Assembly: GCF_000220395.1 (NCBI RefSeq)
Contig: NW_004086320.1
Location: 1-64,000, forward strand
Length of the DNA: 64,000 nt
From: Ichthyophthirius multifiliis
Lineage: Eukaryota; Ciliophora; Oligohymenophorea; Hymenostomatida
Direction of reading: 5' to 3'
Part shown: piece by piece, positions 37,125 through 49,707 of the stretch
Layout of the letters: each line of letters starts with the position of its first letter
Numbering within the stretch: position 1 is the first letter of the stretch
Translations under genes and position numbers: made by a program
The notes under the pieces: generated by a model
Told to the model about the DNA's origin: nothing
Seen by the model: the letters and a program-made list of their open reading frames with translations, nothing else
The model's database searches: none

Positions 37125-37998
37125 TTATTTATTTAGGAGGAGGAGAATTATTTTAGCATTTAAGCATTTCTAGAAGATTTGAAGAGAAAAGAGCTAAATT
37201 TTATGCTGCATAATTATCAATGGGAATTGGGCATCTTCATTCAAAGAATATTATATATAGAGATTTGAAATTAGAAAATATATTAATGGATGATTTTGGT
37301 AATGTTTATGTTTCTGATTTCGGTATGGCTAAAATGATTAAATAAAATGAATTAGCTATGACTTTTTGCGGTACACCTGAATATTTATCGCCTGAAGTTA
37401 TTCTAGGATAAGGTTGTGATCATACAACTGATTGGTGGTCTTTGGGAATTTTGACGTATTATTGTTATTTCTTTTATTTTTTAGTTTTAAATATATTTAA
37501 AAAAATATAGATATGAAATGATGTTTGGGTTACCTCCTTTCTATAATAAATAATAAAGTGTTATGTTTAAATTAATAAAAGAAGGAGAATTAAGATTCCC
37601 TGAAAAACCTGCTATTACTAATGAAGCTAAAGATTTTATTATAAAGGTATATTCATTGTTTAATTTTTTAAAAAAAATAATATACATTAGTGCTTAAACA
37701 GAGATAGAAGATAAAGGCTTGGGGCTAAAAACGATGTTTAAGAAATTATGACTCACCCTTGGTTTAAAGAAATAGATTGGAATTTATTGTTGCAAAAAAA
37801 AATATAACCACCATTTGTTCCAAATGTATCAGATGAAGGATGGCTAAATAACTTCGATAAAGATTTTACTTAAATGAGTATTTAATATTATTTAAGAATA
37901 TTTAAATAATTTTTTAAAAATTTTTATATAAAGATCCTGTATTAGAATAACATCATGGTAAAACTGTAAATGGAAATGATCCATTTAATGATTTCTGA
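35859..37998 (+). CDS. AGC-family Ser/Thr kinase with N-terminal TH1/PH-like domain
   Basis: After [20 protein letters not shown] comes a small beta-rich domain: [51 protein letters not shown] and [19 protein letters not shown]. This pattern is typical of the myosin-TH1/PH-like domain of protist AGC kinases, probably a membrane-lipid binder. The kinase domain starts [20 protein letters not shown], with the ATP lysine in LAMKVLKK. It continues [42 protein letters not shown] and TTDWWSLGI. The arginine loop and HPWFKEIDW close it. An AGC tail with [12 protein letters not shown] ends DPFNDF, a C-terminal FxxF that resembles the PDK1-docking motif. Nine or more short introns interrupt the gene. 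Upstream lies an unrelated WD40 gene. Confidence 0.93.
37079..37122. repeat. (AT)n microsatellite within a kinase-gene intron
   Basis: Uninterrupted AT run in the intron that splits the exon encoding FFVMQFM from that encoding GGELFQHL. Confidence 0.95.
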
Positions 37999-38113
37999 GA
38001 AAAAAGAAAATAGATTATATATTTAATTATAAAAAATCAATAAAATAAAATTTATTTTTCATTTTATAAAAATAGAAAATAATTTTTATTTTAATCATTT
38101 ACTTTTTAATTAA

Positions 38114-38166
38114 AATATAAATATAAATATAAATATAAATATAAATATAAATATAAATATAAATAT
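38114..38166. repeat. (ATAAAT)n hexanucleotide tandem repeat
   Basis: About nine near-perfect copies of a six-base unit between the convergent 3' ends of the AGC kinase gene and the long coiled-coil gene. Confidence 0.9.
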
Positions 38167-38200
38167 TTATTATATTTAATTTTAATATTTATTTATATCA

Positions 38201-41200
38201 TCAAAATCTTTAATTCATTTTTAAAATTTAGAAAAATTTGTTATCAGTAACACTTCTATTCATTCTTAAATTTACACTATCATCAATATTCATTATATAA
38301 GATTTTTTCAAAACACAATTTTAATTATTTTCCCTCTCATAATTTATAAAAGAAGAAGATTCTTTTTATTATGTTAAATTACTTCCCATATAACTATTTT
38401 TTAAATATTATTATTCTTTTTCATTATATTGCTAATTTGAATTAAATAAATTTTTACTTTTATTTATTTTATTTTAATTAATTTTATTTGTTTTTTTATT
38501 ATCATTTTACTCTAGTGAAAATTTAATTTTTTGTAATTTTTATTTTACATCTTCTTTATTATTACTGTTATTATTATTACTATTATAAATTGTATTTCTA
38601 TTAATATTATTCATAGACTTTTATTAATCTTTAAAACAATCTGATTATTTTTGTTACTTTTCTAATAAATTTTCAATGTTACTAATATGACTTTCATAAT
38701 TTTGTTTCTACCTATTCCATAAACCAACCATTTGCTCAGCTTCTATTTCGATTTTGGTTTTATTTAGATTTAAATCGAAATATTTCTTTTCGACAGTGAC
38801 TAATTTTTCCTTTAATTATTCTTATTATTCAGTTTCTTTATCCTTATAAACTCTTTATTTTTCCAAACATAATTTAGCAGTTTCTCTCAAAATATTTTAT
38901 TCTTTTTCAATAATACAACCCCTTTCAAAAAGCAATTACTTTTAGTTATTTTATTAACTTATTTAATTATTTAAGAAATCTATTTCTTTACTTAATTATT
39001 TTATTTATTAACTTTTTTATTTATCGCTTAATTTAAGTTTAATTACTTTATCTTCATAATCAGTTTTTATTTTTTCCATAAAATAGATTTATTATTCTTA
39101 AAGTCTCTAAAGATAAGCTTTTTCAATTATTTCAAGCATTTATTTTTAATTAAGTCCAAATAAACTACTATGGTTCAAACTTCCAAAAATAATTTAATTG
39201 TCGAAGCCATGATTTAAATTATTATTATTAAGTATAACTGAATTGTTAGAAGCTGTTTATGATTCTCTATTATTCATTTACTAATTATTATATTTATTTA
39301 TTAATGAAATGCTTTAATTAGTACGTTTTATATTATTATCACTTTGATCTTATTATTAAGATATTTAATGTTATTAAGATAATTAAAGTTATTATTAAGA
39401 TATTTAACTTTATTACTATTATTAATATTAAGATAATTATTGTTATTATTGAGATAATTAACTTTATTATTATTAATATGAGGATAATTACTGTTATTAT
39501 TATTATTAGTATTGATGTAATTATTACTAATATTATTCTTGTCTAAAGTAAAGATCTTATAATTTAACTTAAAATTCGTTTAGTTACGACTTTAATTGAT
39601 TATTTTCTTACTTAAGTTCTTCTATTATTTAATTTTTATTGTCTGGCTTTTAATTTTATTAGATATTTCCTTAGATTTATTTAATGAATCTGGATTGTTC
39701 TTCTTCCATTTGATCTACTATTTGTTTTCTATTTAATTCTATTAAATTTAATTACTGCATTAAGTCTTTTTATATTTTTTCTTTTTTTTTTAATTCCATT
39801 TGTAAATTTTAAGTTTATTTTTCTAAAGATTAAATTTAATTGTTTTTTTCTTTTTTTTTTTTTTTGTTTTTGTTTTTTTTTGTGATAATAATAATAATTA
39901 AATTACCTTTAAGTTAATTTTAATATGAGTTTAATTCTTATATATATTCATCGCTTTATTATTATGATTCTTAGATAATTTAATTTTTTTCATTTAAAAA
40001 CAAATTTTATTCATTAATTTTTTAATCTAACATTAATTTTTACGTTTAAAATTATTAAGTATTAAATTAAATAATGTCTTCTAATTTTTATTAATTTTTT
40101 TTTTCTTATTCATACATTTACTATAATTACTAATTGTATTTATTTTTTTATTCCAATTTAGTTTATTCAATTTCCAATTCTAATTTTAAAATTAACTTTT
40201 GTTATTATTCTCTTTCAAATTAAACATTTTCGAATTTTTCATTATTTTTATTTAAAAAATCATTACTTTTACAAAGCTTATCATTATTTTGGATTAAAAG
40301 ATTTGCTTTATTATTTAAATTTTCATTAACTTCTTTTAATTTTTCAATTTCATTTTCATATTTGGTAATTGTTTAATTTTACATTTCTATTTAGTTAATG
40401 TGATTTTTCGTTACTATTTCATATTTTTGAATTTAGTTTTAATAATTTTATTCCATTTATTGATATTCTTATTAGATTTGATTTTTCCAATTCTAAAAAT
40501 CGATTTTTTTATTATTTAATTCTTCCTTGTATTATTATTCATTCTATTCAAGAATTTCTTAATGACTTTTTTAGAAATATTCAAGTTTTTGTAAATATTC
40601 TTCTTCGTAAAATTATTAGATTTAACTTTCTTTTTCGTTTAATTTTTGTTCTAATTATTTTTCAATTTATAAATTTATAATCTATTTAGATTTCTCATAA
40701 TTTAAAAGCTTATTTTCCAATTCTTTAATGATATTTTATTAAGAATTAATTTAAGAAGTGAATTCTTCATTTAATTGATTTTTAATTTATTAATTTTGAA
40801 TTATTAGTTATTGTTTTTATTATTATATTTATTTAATTTATTCATTATTATTTAAATTTTCTTGTATGTACCTTTCATTTTCTTATAATATTTTTTATTT
40901 TTCTTATTCTATTTTTCCTTTTTCTTAAATAATCTTCTCTTTTTCCTTAATTAAGTTTTACTTTTCCTCTATTAATTTCTCATTTTCACTTGTTAATTTC
41001 TCATTTTTTTCTCCTTATTTAAATAATTTTACTTCTAATTAAGTTAATTTCAAATTTTTTTATTTTAAATCATCTTCTTCTTCATTTTTATTTTCTTAAG
41101 TTAAATTTCTATATTCTTATAATTATTCTCTTAAACTATCTATTGTTTTCTACTTTTGATTTTACTCCTGAATATGTAATTAATGTAGTTCAGAGAATTT

Positions 41201-41575
41201 TTATTTGAATATGGGATGTTGTTAATATCTATTATCATTAATTTCAAACAACCTGAAAAACTCCTCATTTTCTTTTACTTTTTGTTTAGCTTCTTTTAAT
41301 TCTAATTCTAGAAATTCACTTTTCTAACTTAATATAGCTATATCTTTTTTTAATTTGGCAGTTACATCTCTTAATTATTTCTTCAATTAATTTTCTTTTT
41401 CTTCTAAATCTTTTATTTTTTCATCTTTTTCATTATTATAGTTTGTACTGTTCAATTCAATATCGGTTATGTTCAAAACACTGTTAGTCTTTAGGTAAAG
41501 TAGACTTTTATTTATTTATTCTTCATATAGATTTTGTTTTGGTTAATCAAATGTTTAATTATTATTTTAATTCAT
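38201..41575 (-). CDS. long coiled-coil protein, uncharacterised
   Basis: The minus strand is open from ATG at 41575 to a tandem TGA-TGA ending at 38201. It spans 1,125 codons if read straight through. A probable intron at about 39840-39897 (GTAATT...AAAAAG) would remove a few. The N-terminus is MNQNNNQTFDQPKQNLYEEQ, followed by almost unbroken heptad-like sequence (for example KIKDLEEKENQLKKQLRDV and KSEFLELELKEAKQKVKENE). A segment near 39340-39530 is an Asn-rich tandem repeat built on NYLNNNN units. Beyond it is FGSLNHSSLFGLNQKQMLEI, and the C-terminus has NIDDSVNLRMNRSVTDN. No catalytic domain is visible. It could be a cytoskeletal or basal-body scaffold, but that is only a guess from composition. 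Confidence 0.7.
39340..39530 (-). repeat. Asn-rich tandem repeat inside the coiled-coil gene
   Basis: Imperfect repeats of about 15-24 bases on a TTATTAAGATAATT theme (plus strand). Read on the minus strand they encode NYLNNN-type units. They keep the reading frame open and lie between two coiled-coil halves. Confidence 0.7.
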
Positions 41576-42513
41576 TATTTTTTTTTATTTCTTTTTTTTA
41601 TATATATAAGGTAATAATTATTAGTTATTTGTTTGTTTTTTTAAAGATTTCTTAAAAAATGAAAAAAAAAAAAATATTTAAATATTAATATTATATATAT
41701 ATATATATATATATTTTTAATTTAAAAAAACAATATAATAATTTAAAAAAAAATTAAATATAAAACACTCCTTTGAATTATATTATTTCAAGAGATTTAT
41801 ACATTATTTCATTTAAATAATAAAAATAAGAAAAAAATTAAAATTAAAATCAAATAAAATAGAAAAATTTATAGTTATATATTTATATCAAATTAAATAT
41901 AAAATAAAAAATATATTATTTTTATTTTATTAAATTCTCTAAATTATTCAATCTTTTAGATTATTACTATATATTTTAAAATTTAACATTATTTCTTAAA
42001 GCATATTCATAAAAACTTATATAAATAAAATAAAATATTTATTAATTATTTTTATATCTTAATTTAAAATTTATTATATTAAGAAAATTTTAGCATTTAC
42101 TTCTATATGTATAAAAAACTAATTAGTATCATATTTTTTTATTCTTCTGTAATAAATCAAATATTTCGAATATTTATAAATTAAATAAATATTTTTAATC
42201 AATTTAAGAATTTATTTTAATTACTGTTTTATAATATAAGTTTAAATAATAAAAAAATATTATAAAGTTAATTTTTGAATCCTGAAAGTAATTTCAAAAC
42301 AAATAAAATTCATTGTAAAATAGTAAAAAATAAATAAATACTAATAAAACATATTATAAAGTAAATATATAATATATTATGATTTTTACCTAATTTTCTA
42401 TATCATATATTTAGAATTAATTTAATTATTTTTTCTTGAACAAAAATAAATAAATATAAATTAGTAAAAAATTTAAAAAAGCAAATAAAATAGATTTAAA
42501 TAATTGTTATATA
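41576..42513. other. AT-rich divergent spacer
   Basis: Lies between the 5' ends of the coiled-coil gene (-) and the FHA gene (+). It has one short TA run near 41693-41715 and no gene. Confidence 0.5.
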
Positions 42514-44513
42514 ATGATAAGATCTTTAAAACCCTTAAAAATAGAGCAAAAAACATCTTTATAATGTTTACAAAATTTTTAATAATGTATAAAACTATTT
42601 CATGAAATAATATAAAAAATAAAAAATGCCTAGCAAAATTTAATAAAACATTTGTTTTAAAAACTATTGAATTGTACTCAAATATTTTTAAATGGTCTTT
42701 TATCACATAATTTATATAGGATAGAAATTTAAGACGAAAAATTATACAATTTACATATTCAAAAAATTTTAAAAATTGGTTAAAATTTGCTCGAAATAAT
42801 TGAACAATTGATAATGAATGAATTTGTAAAAAAACTGGCAAACAATTTATAAAACGAGTAATATTTTAACGAAATAGAAAATATTTTTATGTAACTAATA
42901 GGTCCTTTTTAACATTTAATATAAAACTTTAATGTTCGATATTTTTTATTTGTTATAGATGTTTAAATATGTAAATACTTGGATTATTTTGATATTTAAG
43001 AGACTACAGATGATTTTTTTGCTTAAGAAATAGTAGAAGAATATCAAAAAAAAACATAGTTATAATAAATAAGCGAGTTAGCGATTTTGATAGATTTAAA
43101 TTTCAACTAAAAAAAGCTTCTTTCATATGAATAAACTTTTATTAATTTATTTTTTTGTCTTTTCGAAAACTCCGAAAGTATAAAAATAGGTTCAATATTA
43201 AGCGAAATCAATGATTTTGATACTTTAAATATTTTTTTTATTAAATATTTTTATAAAACAGAATACTTAAATTTGAATTAATATGAAGTATGTTAAAATT
43301 TAAAATTACAAAAAAATAAATAAGAAGCTTCTTTTTAAATTAAATAAAATTAATAAATTAATTAGGAAATAAATTAAATTCCTTAAGATGTTTTCGACAA
43401 AATCATAATTTAGGACCTTTTTTTAAATTTTGTACGAGCGCCACATAAAACAAGTGAAGAGTTAATAATTTATTTTAAGCCAATAATATTTTGTCCACAT
43501 AAAAAAGGAAATAAAAACACATTGTTATTTGGTAGAAAATCATTCAATTATACATAATAAGTGGATATTTGTTTACAGGAAAAGGATAGAGGTATTTCTC
43601 GTTAATAATTCTAAATTGAATTTGATGAATTTTCAAATAAATACTTCGTCTAATGTTTTTCTATGTCAAATTTAACTTAATTGTTTATCGATAATATTGG
43701 GTTTAGGCTTGAAGAAGGATCCATTTTTATTCTTTAAGATTTAATAGCTTTCTAGGTTGTTTCTTTAAAATGTAGGAAAAGCGAAAACAAATAAGGAATG
43801 TAAAATTATTAAAGTAAATTTCTGAAATCAAAGTCTTGGTAAATTTTAAATAATAGATTGGAAGAATATTAAAATGAAAATAGATAATAAGTTTCTTAAA
43901 AATCTCTTATTTTAGAAGAAAATAATAATAATAAGACAAATGAAGCTTTTTTTATATAAAATATAAATAAAAATGAGGAAAATGTTTAAAAAAATAATTA
44001 AGATTAAAATGAGGAAGATGAATAGACAAATAATTATAAAAGTAATAATGATATTTAAAATAATTAATAAGCTTCAAAAAATATAAGTAATATTTCTATG
44101 TAATCTTTAAAAGAAATAAAGAATATAATTCAAATTAATATGATTATTTTATTAATATTTAAGTTTTATGGACATAGAGTAAAATCGTATAGGAAGATTT
44201 TTTTTGGAACTTTTAAGATAATAAATGTATTGAAAATATAAAGTTTGGATCTGATTAAAATAAGAATTAGGTTTTTATTGATAGTTTGGATATTAAAAAT
44301 GAGGCTCATTGTGAAATTGTTTATAAAGATGAATCTTGGAACATTTAAGTCAATGGAAAAGAAAATAATTTTAAATATTATACAGGTTTAAGTCTTAAAA
44401 ATGCTGATGAATTTAATAAAAAAAATATTTCAAAAAAAATATTTATTGAAGAAAATTATAAAATACTTTTTTCGGGATATATGTTAAATTGTACTTTTTG
44501 TAATGAAAAATGA
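42514..44513 (+). CDS. protein with two FHA-like segments
   Basis: FHA domains bind phospho-Thr peptides. From MIRSLKPLKIEQKTSLQCLQ the frame runs through an alpha-rich N-terminal half. The first FHA-like segment reads LLFGRKSFNYTQQVDICLQ, then DRGISRQQFQIEFDEFSNKY and FIDNIGFRLEEGSIFILQD, with the usual GR, SR and N positions. An Asn/Glu-rich linker follows. After a frame break in the T run 44158-44160 (one base short) comes a second, weaker segment: IKFGSDQNKNQVFIDSLDIK and AHCEIVYKDESWNIQVNGK. It ends YMLNCTFCNEK at TGA 44511. The minus-strand open frame over its 5' part is a shadow. Domain assignment is from pattern only; partners are unknown. Confidence 0.7.
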
Positions 44514-44638
44514 GTCTACTTTTTTATTTTTATTTTTTTGTATAATTATGTATTTAATATTTTAAAACTTTTCTATAATTGTTATTAATTATTAAAAAAA
44601 TAAATACATATTTTATATTTAATTTAGTTATTATATAA

Positions 44639-45130
44639 ATGCGTGGTATTTATTATAAATATTATTTTTAAAAAATAAAATTACTAAAATTTTTAAAAAT
44701 TATAGAGGAAAATAATTTTAAAAATTATTTAATTAATGATTTTAGATTTAAATTTTTAATATAAGATAAGGATAAAGATAAAATATAAAATTATTTAAAA
44801 TTTAATTAATTTTAAACAAAAATATTTAATTTATTAAAAAATAAAATACTTATTAATAATATAGATAAATTTTTTTTCTAGTATAATTAAAAAATAAAAG
44901 AAATATTAAACAATCCTATAATTAAGATGAATACTATAAAAATTATAATGTTATAGATTTAATATGAAATAATTTTAATATTATTATATTTTTTATAATA
45001 TAAATAATTTATAATGAGAATTTCAATTAAAATTAATTCAAATAAATATAATTATAAAATAAATATTAAAGTAAAATATCTAAAGTAAAACTTAAATGAA
45101 TATATTTAAAAAACAAATAAAAAAAAATGA
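44639..45130 (+). CDS. possible small hypothetical protein
   Basis: Open for 163 codons with TGA as stop, starting MRGIYYKYYFQKIKLLKFLK and containing FRFKFLIQDKDKDKIQ. Composition is almost entirely AT-type codons (Ile, Lys, Asn, Leu, Tyr). Open frames this long arise by chance when only TGA terminates in such AT-rich DNA, so this is weak. No homologue recognised. Confidence 0.2.
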
Positions 45131-46943
45131 AAAATTCTTTTAAACTGAAATAAAAATAAATGTTTTGTTTAAAAAAAATTCAATGTAATAATTAATAAAA
45201 TATAAACGAAAATCATTAATCATTTATAAATTATTAATAACTAGAATTAAAATCATTAAAAATAAAAGCTTCTTAAAAAAAAATAAAGAAAAATAATAGA
45301 AAAATAAAATGACATTTTTTATATTATATAATAGATATAAGGTTTTTTTTTTATTGATATAATTTTAATGTGTTTTTTTTTTATAAAAAAAGATAACAAA
45401 GAATTTTAGAAAAAAATCAATAAAATATAAAATTCATAAACAAAATTTTTAGTAAATTATCTTTTTATAGATTCATAAAATGGTATATGAATATAAATCT
45501 AAATAAAATGTTTCTGCTTAAGATTTATTATTTTTAATAATATTTTAATTTTTAATTATATTTATTAATTTAATATTTTATTAAAATTCATTTAATATTA
45601 TAATATTTTATTTTATTTTTAATTATATTTATATTATTTTTTTTTATATTATTTATATATTTTTTTATTTTATTTTATAATAATAAAAAATTATATATTT
45701 TATATTATTTTTTATATATAGAAATTTTTTAACTTCTCTTTTTATCTTTTTTAAAAAAACATAATTTTATTTAAAAAATTATATTTTTTTATAAAATAGT
45801 AAAAACTAAAATGATCTAAACATTTTTTTTTCTTAACTATAAATAAATAAATTATAATTATAAATATTAATTTAAATAATTTAATTAATAATATTTTATT
45901 AATTTTTTAAAAACTTTATTAATACGAAATACTAAAAATTATTAAAATAATAAAAGTAAAATATAAAATTACATAATAGTTTTTAAGTAATAAATATCAA
46001 AATAATTAGATTGCCTTATAAAAAAGTTATTTAAATCGAAAAAAATCTAGTAAACATTTAGAAAAAGATATTTTATACATGAATAATAATAAGGTCTTTT
46101 AAAATAATTTATAAACGAATCTGACTAAAATAAAATAATAATAAAAAAATGATTAATTAAAATAAAACTACTACTAAATAAATATTTAATTTCAAATTAA
46201 GTTCTTGTAAAAGTACAATAAATTAAAATTTAAATTTAATAATATATGTAATTTAAAATTATATATTTATTAATTTTTTTTTTTTTTTTTTAAATAATAG
46301 TCATTTAAAAATAAAATTAGTCCTTTATAATAAATATGGAGATTAGAAAATTAAATTAGCATAAATAACAAAATATAATAAAATATAGTTTGTAATTTAT
46401 TTAAATTAAATTAATTAAAAATCATCGATATTTTTATAAATTTCAGGATTAATAGTTAAATAATAAGATTAAAAATTTATGATTTTTTTTTATGTTTATT
46501 ATATATCTTATATTATTCTAAAGTTAATATTTTTTGTTTTGTTTACTTTATTTTATAAATTGAAAGTTAAAAAGAAATATGAAATTAAATTTATTATTTT
46601 TAAAAAAAGTAATTTTAAAAATATTTTAAATATTTATATTACAAATAAAATATATATTATATCGAATCGTAAATATTATTTATATTTTACTATAGAAATA
46701 TTTTTATTTTTAAAAAATAATTTTAAATTTATTATAAAAGTTCTTTTTTTTTAATTAATTTATTGGATTATAAATAAAAAAACTAAATATTTTATTGAAA
46801 ATAAAATAAACATTCTAAATAATTATAGAATAAAATATTATTATAAGTAATTTTATAAAATTATATTATTTAAATAAAATTTCATTTATATATTTTTAAA
46901 TAGAAAAAACAAAAAAATTGAATAATTAAACATATAAAAAAAA
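45131..46943. other. long AT-rich spacer
   Basis: Almost pure A/T. A patch near 46010-46150 (plus strand) has slightly richer codons (DCLIKKLFKSKK...) but no start or clear extent. The open frame at 46479-46754 is low-complexity and unconvincing. Nothing else recognised. Confidence 0.5.
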
Positions 46944-48036
46944 TCATTAAAATAAAAGCAATTATGAAGATTTATTTCTTGGGTCTATAGTTTCAATATT
47001 AACTCTAAAGCTAGGTCCTTTAGTAGGCTTAAGATAAGCATCAACAAAATAATTTTATTTAACAGAATCTGGTTTCTTTTATATTAAAGTATTAAGTAAA
47101 GATTATAAATTTCCGACAATTTATTTATCTGAAAGTGTAATTTTTCCTAAAGGCGAATGAATATTACTTCCAGGATCAACTCTATATTTTATTTTTAAAA
47201 AAAGAAAAAGTTAAAAATTAATTAAATAAATATTAAGAATAATTTGCATATTTTTACCTAAATTAAACTTAACCAATTTTTGCATTTTTAATAGTTTCTT
47301 CTAAAAAATTAAAAAAAAAAAAATTAAAGATAAATTTAAAATAAAATGAAATACCTAATTTTTCTTCTTCAACTAAATTTCCTATTTTTACATTTGGCAT
47401 AAGACCTTTAGGACCTAAATTTTTTATAAAATAATATATAAAAAGCATTAGAAAAAAATATATTTATTACCCAGTATTCTTGCATATGGTTTAAGCTTAA
47501 TTAAACCTTCTGGTGTTGAAATAATTTATTCAAAATTAATTACACCATTTTTAATCTTATTTTTTATTTTTTTTAAATAATAGAAAAAAATATTATTTTA
47601 TAATTAAAATTACATTTTTTATAACTTCGTCATCTCCAAACATATCAGCTCCTGAATCTAAAACCTTTTATTTTGAATATTCTGATGCAAAAACACAAAC
47701 CTTTTTTTATTTTCCTAATCCAAAAGGCATTTATGCTGTACCTCTAACAATTTAATCACCATGCTTTGGATCTACATTTAATCTATTTTTTAAGACTTTT
47801 TTATTTTTTTATTGTTTTTTATTTTACATAACACAAAAGTCTATTGATTCTACATATGGTGCTATTGCATGAGATCTAACTAATTTTAAGGCTTATGTTA
47901 ATGTATATATTGGATTTGCATCATCTTCTTTTTTAGGCTTTTTTTATATTCTTTTTTTTGTAGCAAATTAAAATTAAAGCATATTAAATTAATATTATGG
48001 TTTTGATAGATATTTAGAAAATAACTTAATCATCAT
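46944..48036 (-). CDS. MRPL1: mitochondrial ribosomal protein uL1 (L1)
   Basis: Component of the L1 stalk of the mitochondrial large subunit. The start MMIKLFSKYLSKPQYQFNML is basic and amphipathic, as expected of a mitochondrial presequence. Then come YTLTQALKLVRSHAIAPYVE and NVDPKHGDQIVRGTAQMPFG, the uL1 signature (compare VNLGVDPRKSDQNVRG in bacteria). NLGPKGLMPNVKIGNLV matches the conserved LGPRGLMPNPK block. The C-terminus has HSPLGKITLSDKQIVGN and LKPTKGPSFRVNIETIDP. It is bacterial-type (uL1m) rather than cytosolic. About five short introns interrupt the gene. The stop at 46944 follows a short QLLLFQ tail. Confidence 0.9.
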
Positions 48037-48233
48037 TTATTTTTTTTGCTAAATTGAAATCTTTTAATTTTAATTTTATTTTTATAATTATAATTATTTA
48101 TGTATTTTATTTATTATTTTTTTAAATAATTTATTATTTAAGGAAAAACTTAAAAATATAATTAATAAAAAAAACTCTATATATTATAGTTTATTAATTA
48201 AGAATATCAATGTAAATTTTAATATATAATATT

Positions 48234-49707
48234 TCATATAATAGCTGTATTATTCCATCTATTAATTTACTTTTCTTCCGATGTATTATTATTTTTTCCT
48301 TAATAAGAAAAATTTCTTTATAATGATAGTTTTCTTTGTAAAATTTTTTATACACTATTTATTTTTTGTTTATTTTTTATTTGAGAATTACTCTTTTTTT
48401 ATTTAAATTATAATAATTATTGTAAGCCTTCATTATTTTGATTATTTGGAGATATATTAGTTTATAACTTTATTTAATAATTTTATTAATTTTAGGTCAT
48501 TAATTATTAATTACCAACAATATTTAAATTAATTTCTATATTCTTATTTTTATTTAAAAAGTTATCTTATATTTTAGTTAATTCTTCATTTTATTAAACA
48601 TATTCTATACTATTACACAAAGATCTTCTTGCAATATCCTATATATATAAAATATTTTTAATCAAAAAATGTCTAAAATAATTTTAAAAATAAAATAAAA
48701 AAAATACATGTATAATCTAATCATTAAATAATTAATTTTAATCTTTAAATACTTTATTTTAATTGATTTATTCTATATTTTCCTAATATTTACTATTTTT
48801 ATTTTATTCTGGAATTACTTAATTATTTCTCTAAAAGAAAGACTAAATATTAAACTAAGGTTTATTTTATACTATAAATTTTAAATTTTCTGTCTTTCTT
48901 TAATTTAAAATATACTAATAAGTAGTTATTCCTTATTTTTTTAACCATGTGTGAAAAGCAAATAAATTAAAAACTAAAAATCCACAAAATGCATTCACAA
49001 AAAGAAAAATCCAAACAAAAATTCTACAAACGTTATATTTTAAAGTTGAATAATTATATTTTTAGATAAAATCGTCATCTTCAAATACACGAATTAACCC
49101 ATACACCATAAAAGATACATAAATAATACAATTTATGAATAAAATACTTATTAAAATATAAAAGTGTTAATAGTTTTATTTCCCTATACAATTGTTAAGC
49201 CATTTACAATGATGATCAAATCCATCTACACATCTTTTTTTTTTTTTTTTTAATAACAATAATTTTTACCTATCACATTTTTTACAATGTTTAGAACCTT
49301 CTAAAACGTGAGTATTACATGAACTACAATAATATTCATAGATTGATGAATCAAAAGGGATTCTTAAAGTATAAAATTATTCTTATAATTTTAAATTTTA
49401 TATATTTTTTTTAAATTTTATATATTTTTTTTATTTCTAAGTAAAATTACTTGTTTATTTAACAAAGTTTTTCTTCTTTCATTACTGGATCTGAGGGATC
49501 TATATAAGTACAAACAATACATAAAATAGCCATAAAAAAGCAACTTATATAATATAAAGTCGAAGAAATTATTTGGAGTTTTGTTTCAAAAAAAGGTAAA
49601 ATACATATACTGTAAACTAAAACCGATAAAATATAAATCAAATATGATAATATTTATAATGGATGAATATTTCCGGAAAAACCGTTTAATCTACTTAGCT
49701 AATTCAT
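48234..49707 (-). CDS. DHHC-type palmitoyltransferase
   Basis: Attaches palmitate to Cys of membrane-associated proteins. Start MNQLSRLNGFSGNIHPLQ, then two membrane segments around IYILSVLVYSICILPFFE and YISCFFMAILCIVCTYI. The cysteine-rich domain reads YYCSSCNTHVLEGSKHCKKC and CVDGFDHHCKWLNNCIGK with the catalytic DHHC. Two further membrane segments follow (ILFINCIIYVSFMVYGLI and FVWIFLFVNAFCGFLVFN). The Gln/Asn-rich cytosolic tail runs to TGA at 48234. The four-helix layout with DHHC between helices 2 and 3 is the standard one. Several short introns occur, one with a long T run near 49240 splitting the DHHC domain. Confidence 0.93.

Noticed and set aside
42473-42841. 122-codon minus-strand open frame
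   Set aside because: Shadow of the FHA-protein gene, whose plus-strand frame has more normal codon use and runs 2 kb.
49459-49641. 60-codon minus-strand frame as a separate membrane gene
   Set aside because: It is part of the first exon of the DHHC gene, which starts at 49707 and continues past TAA read as Gln.
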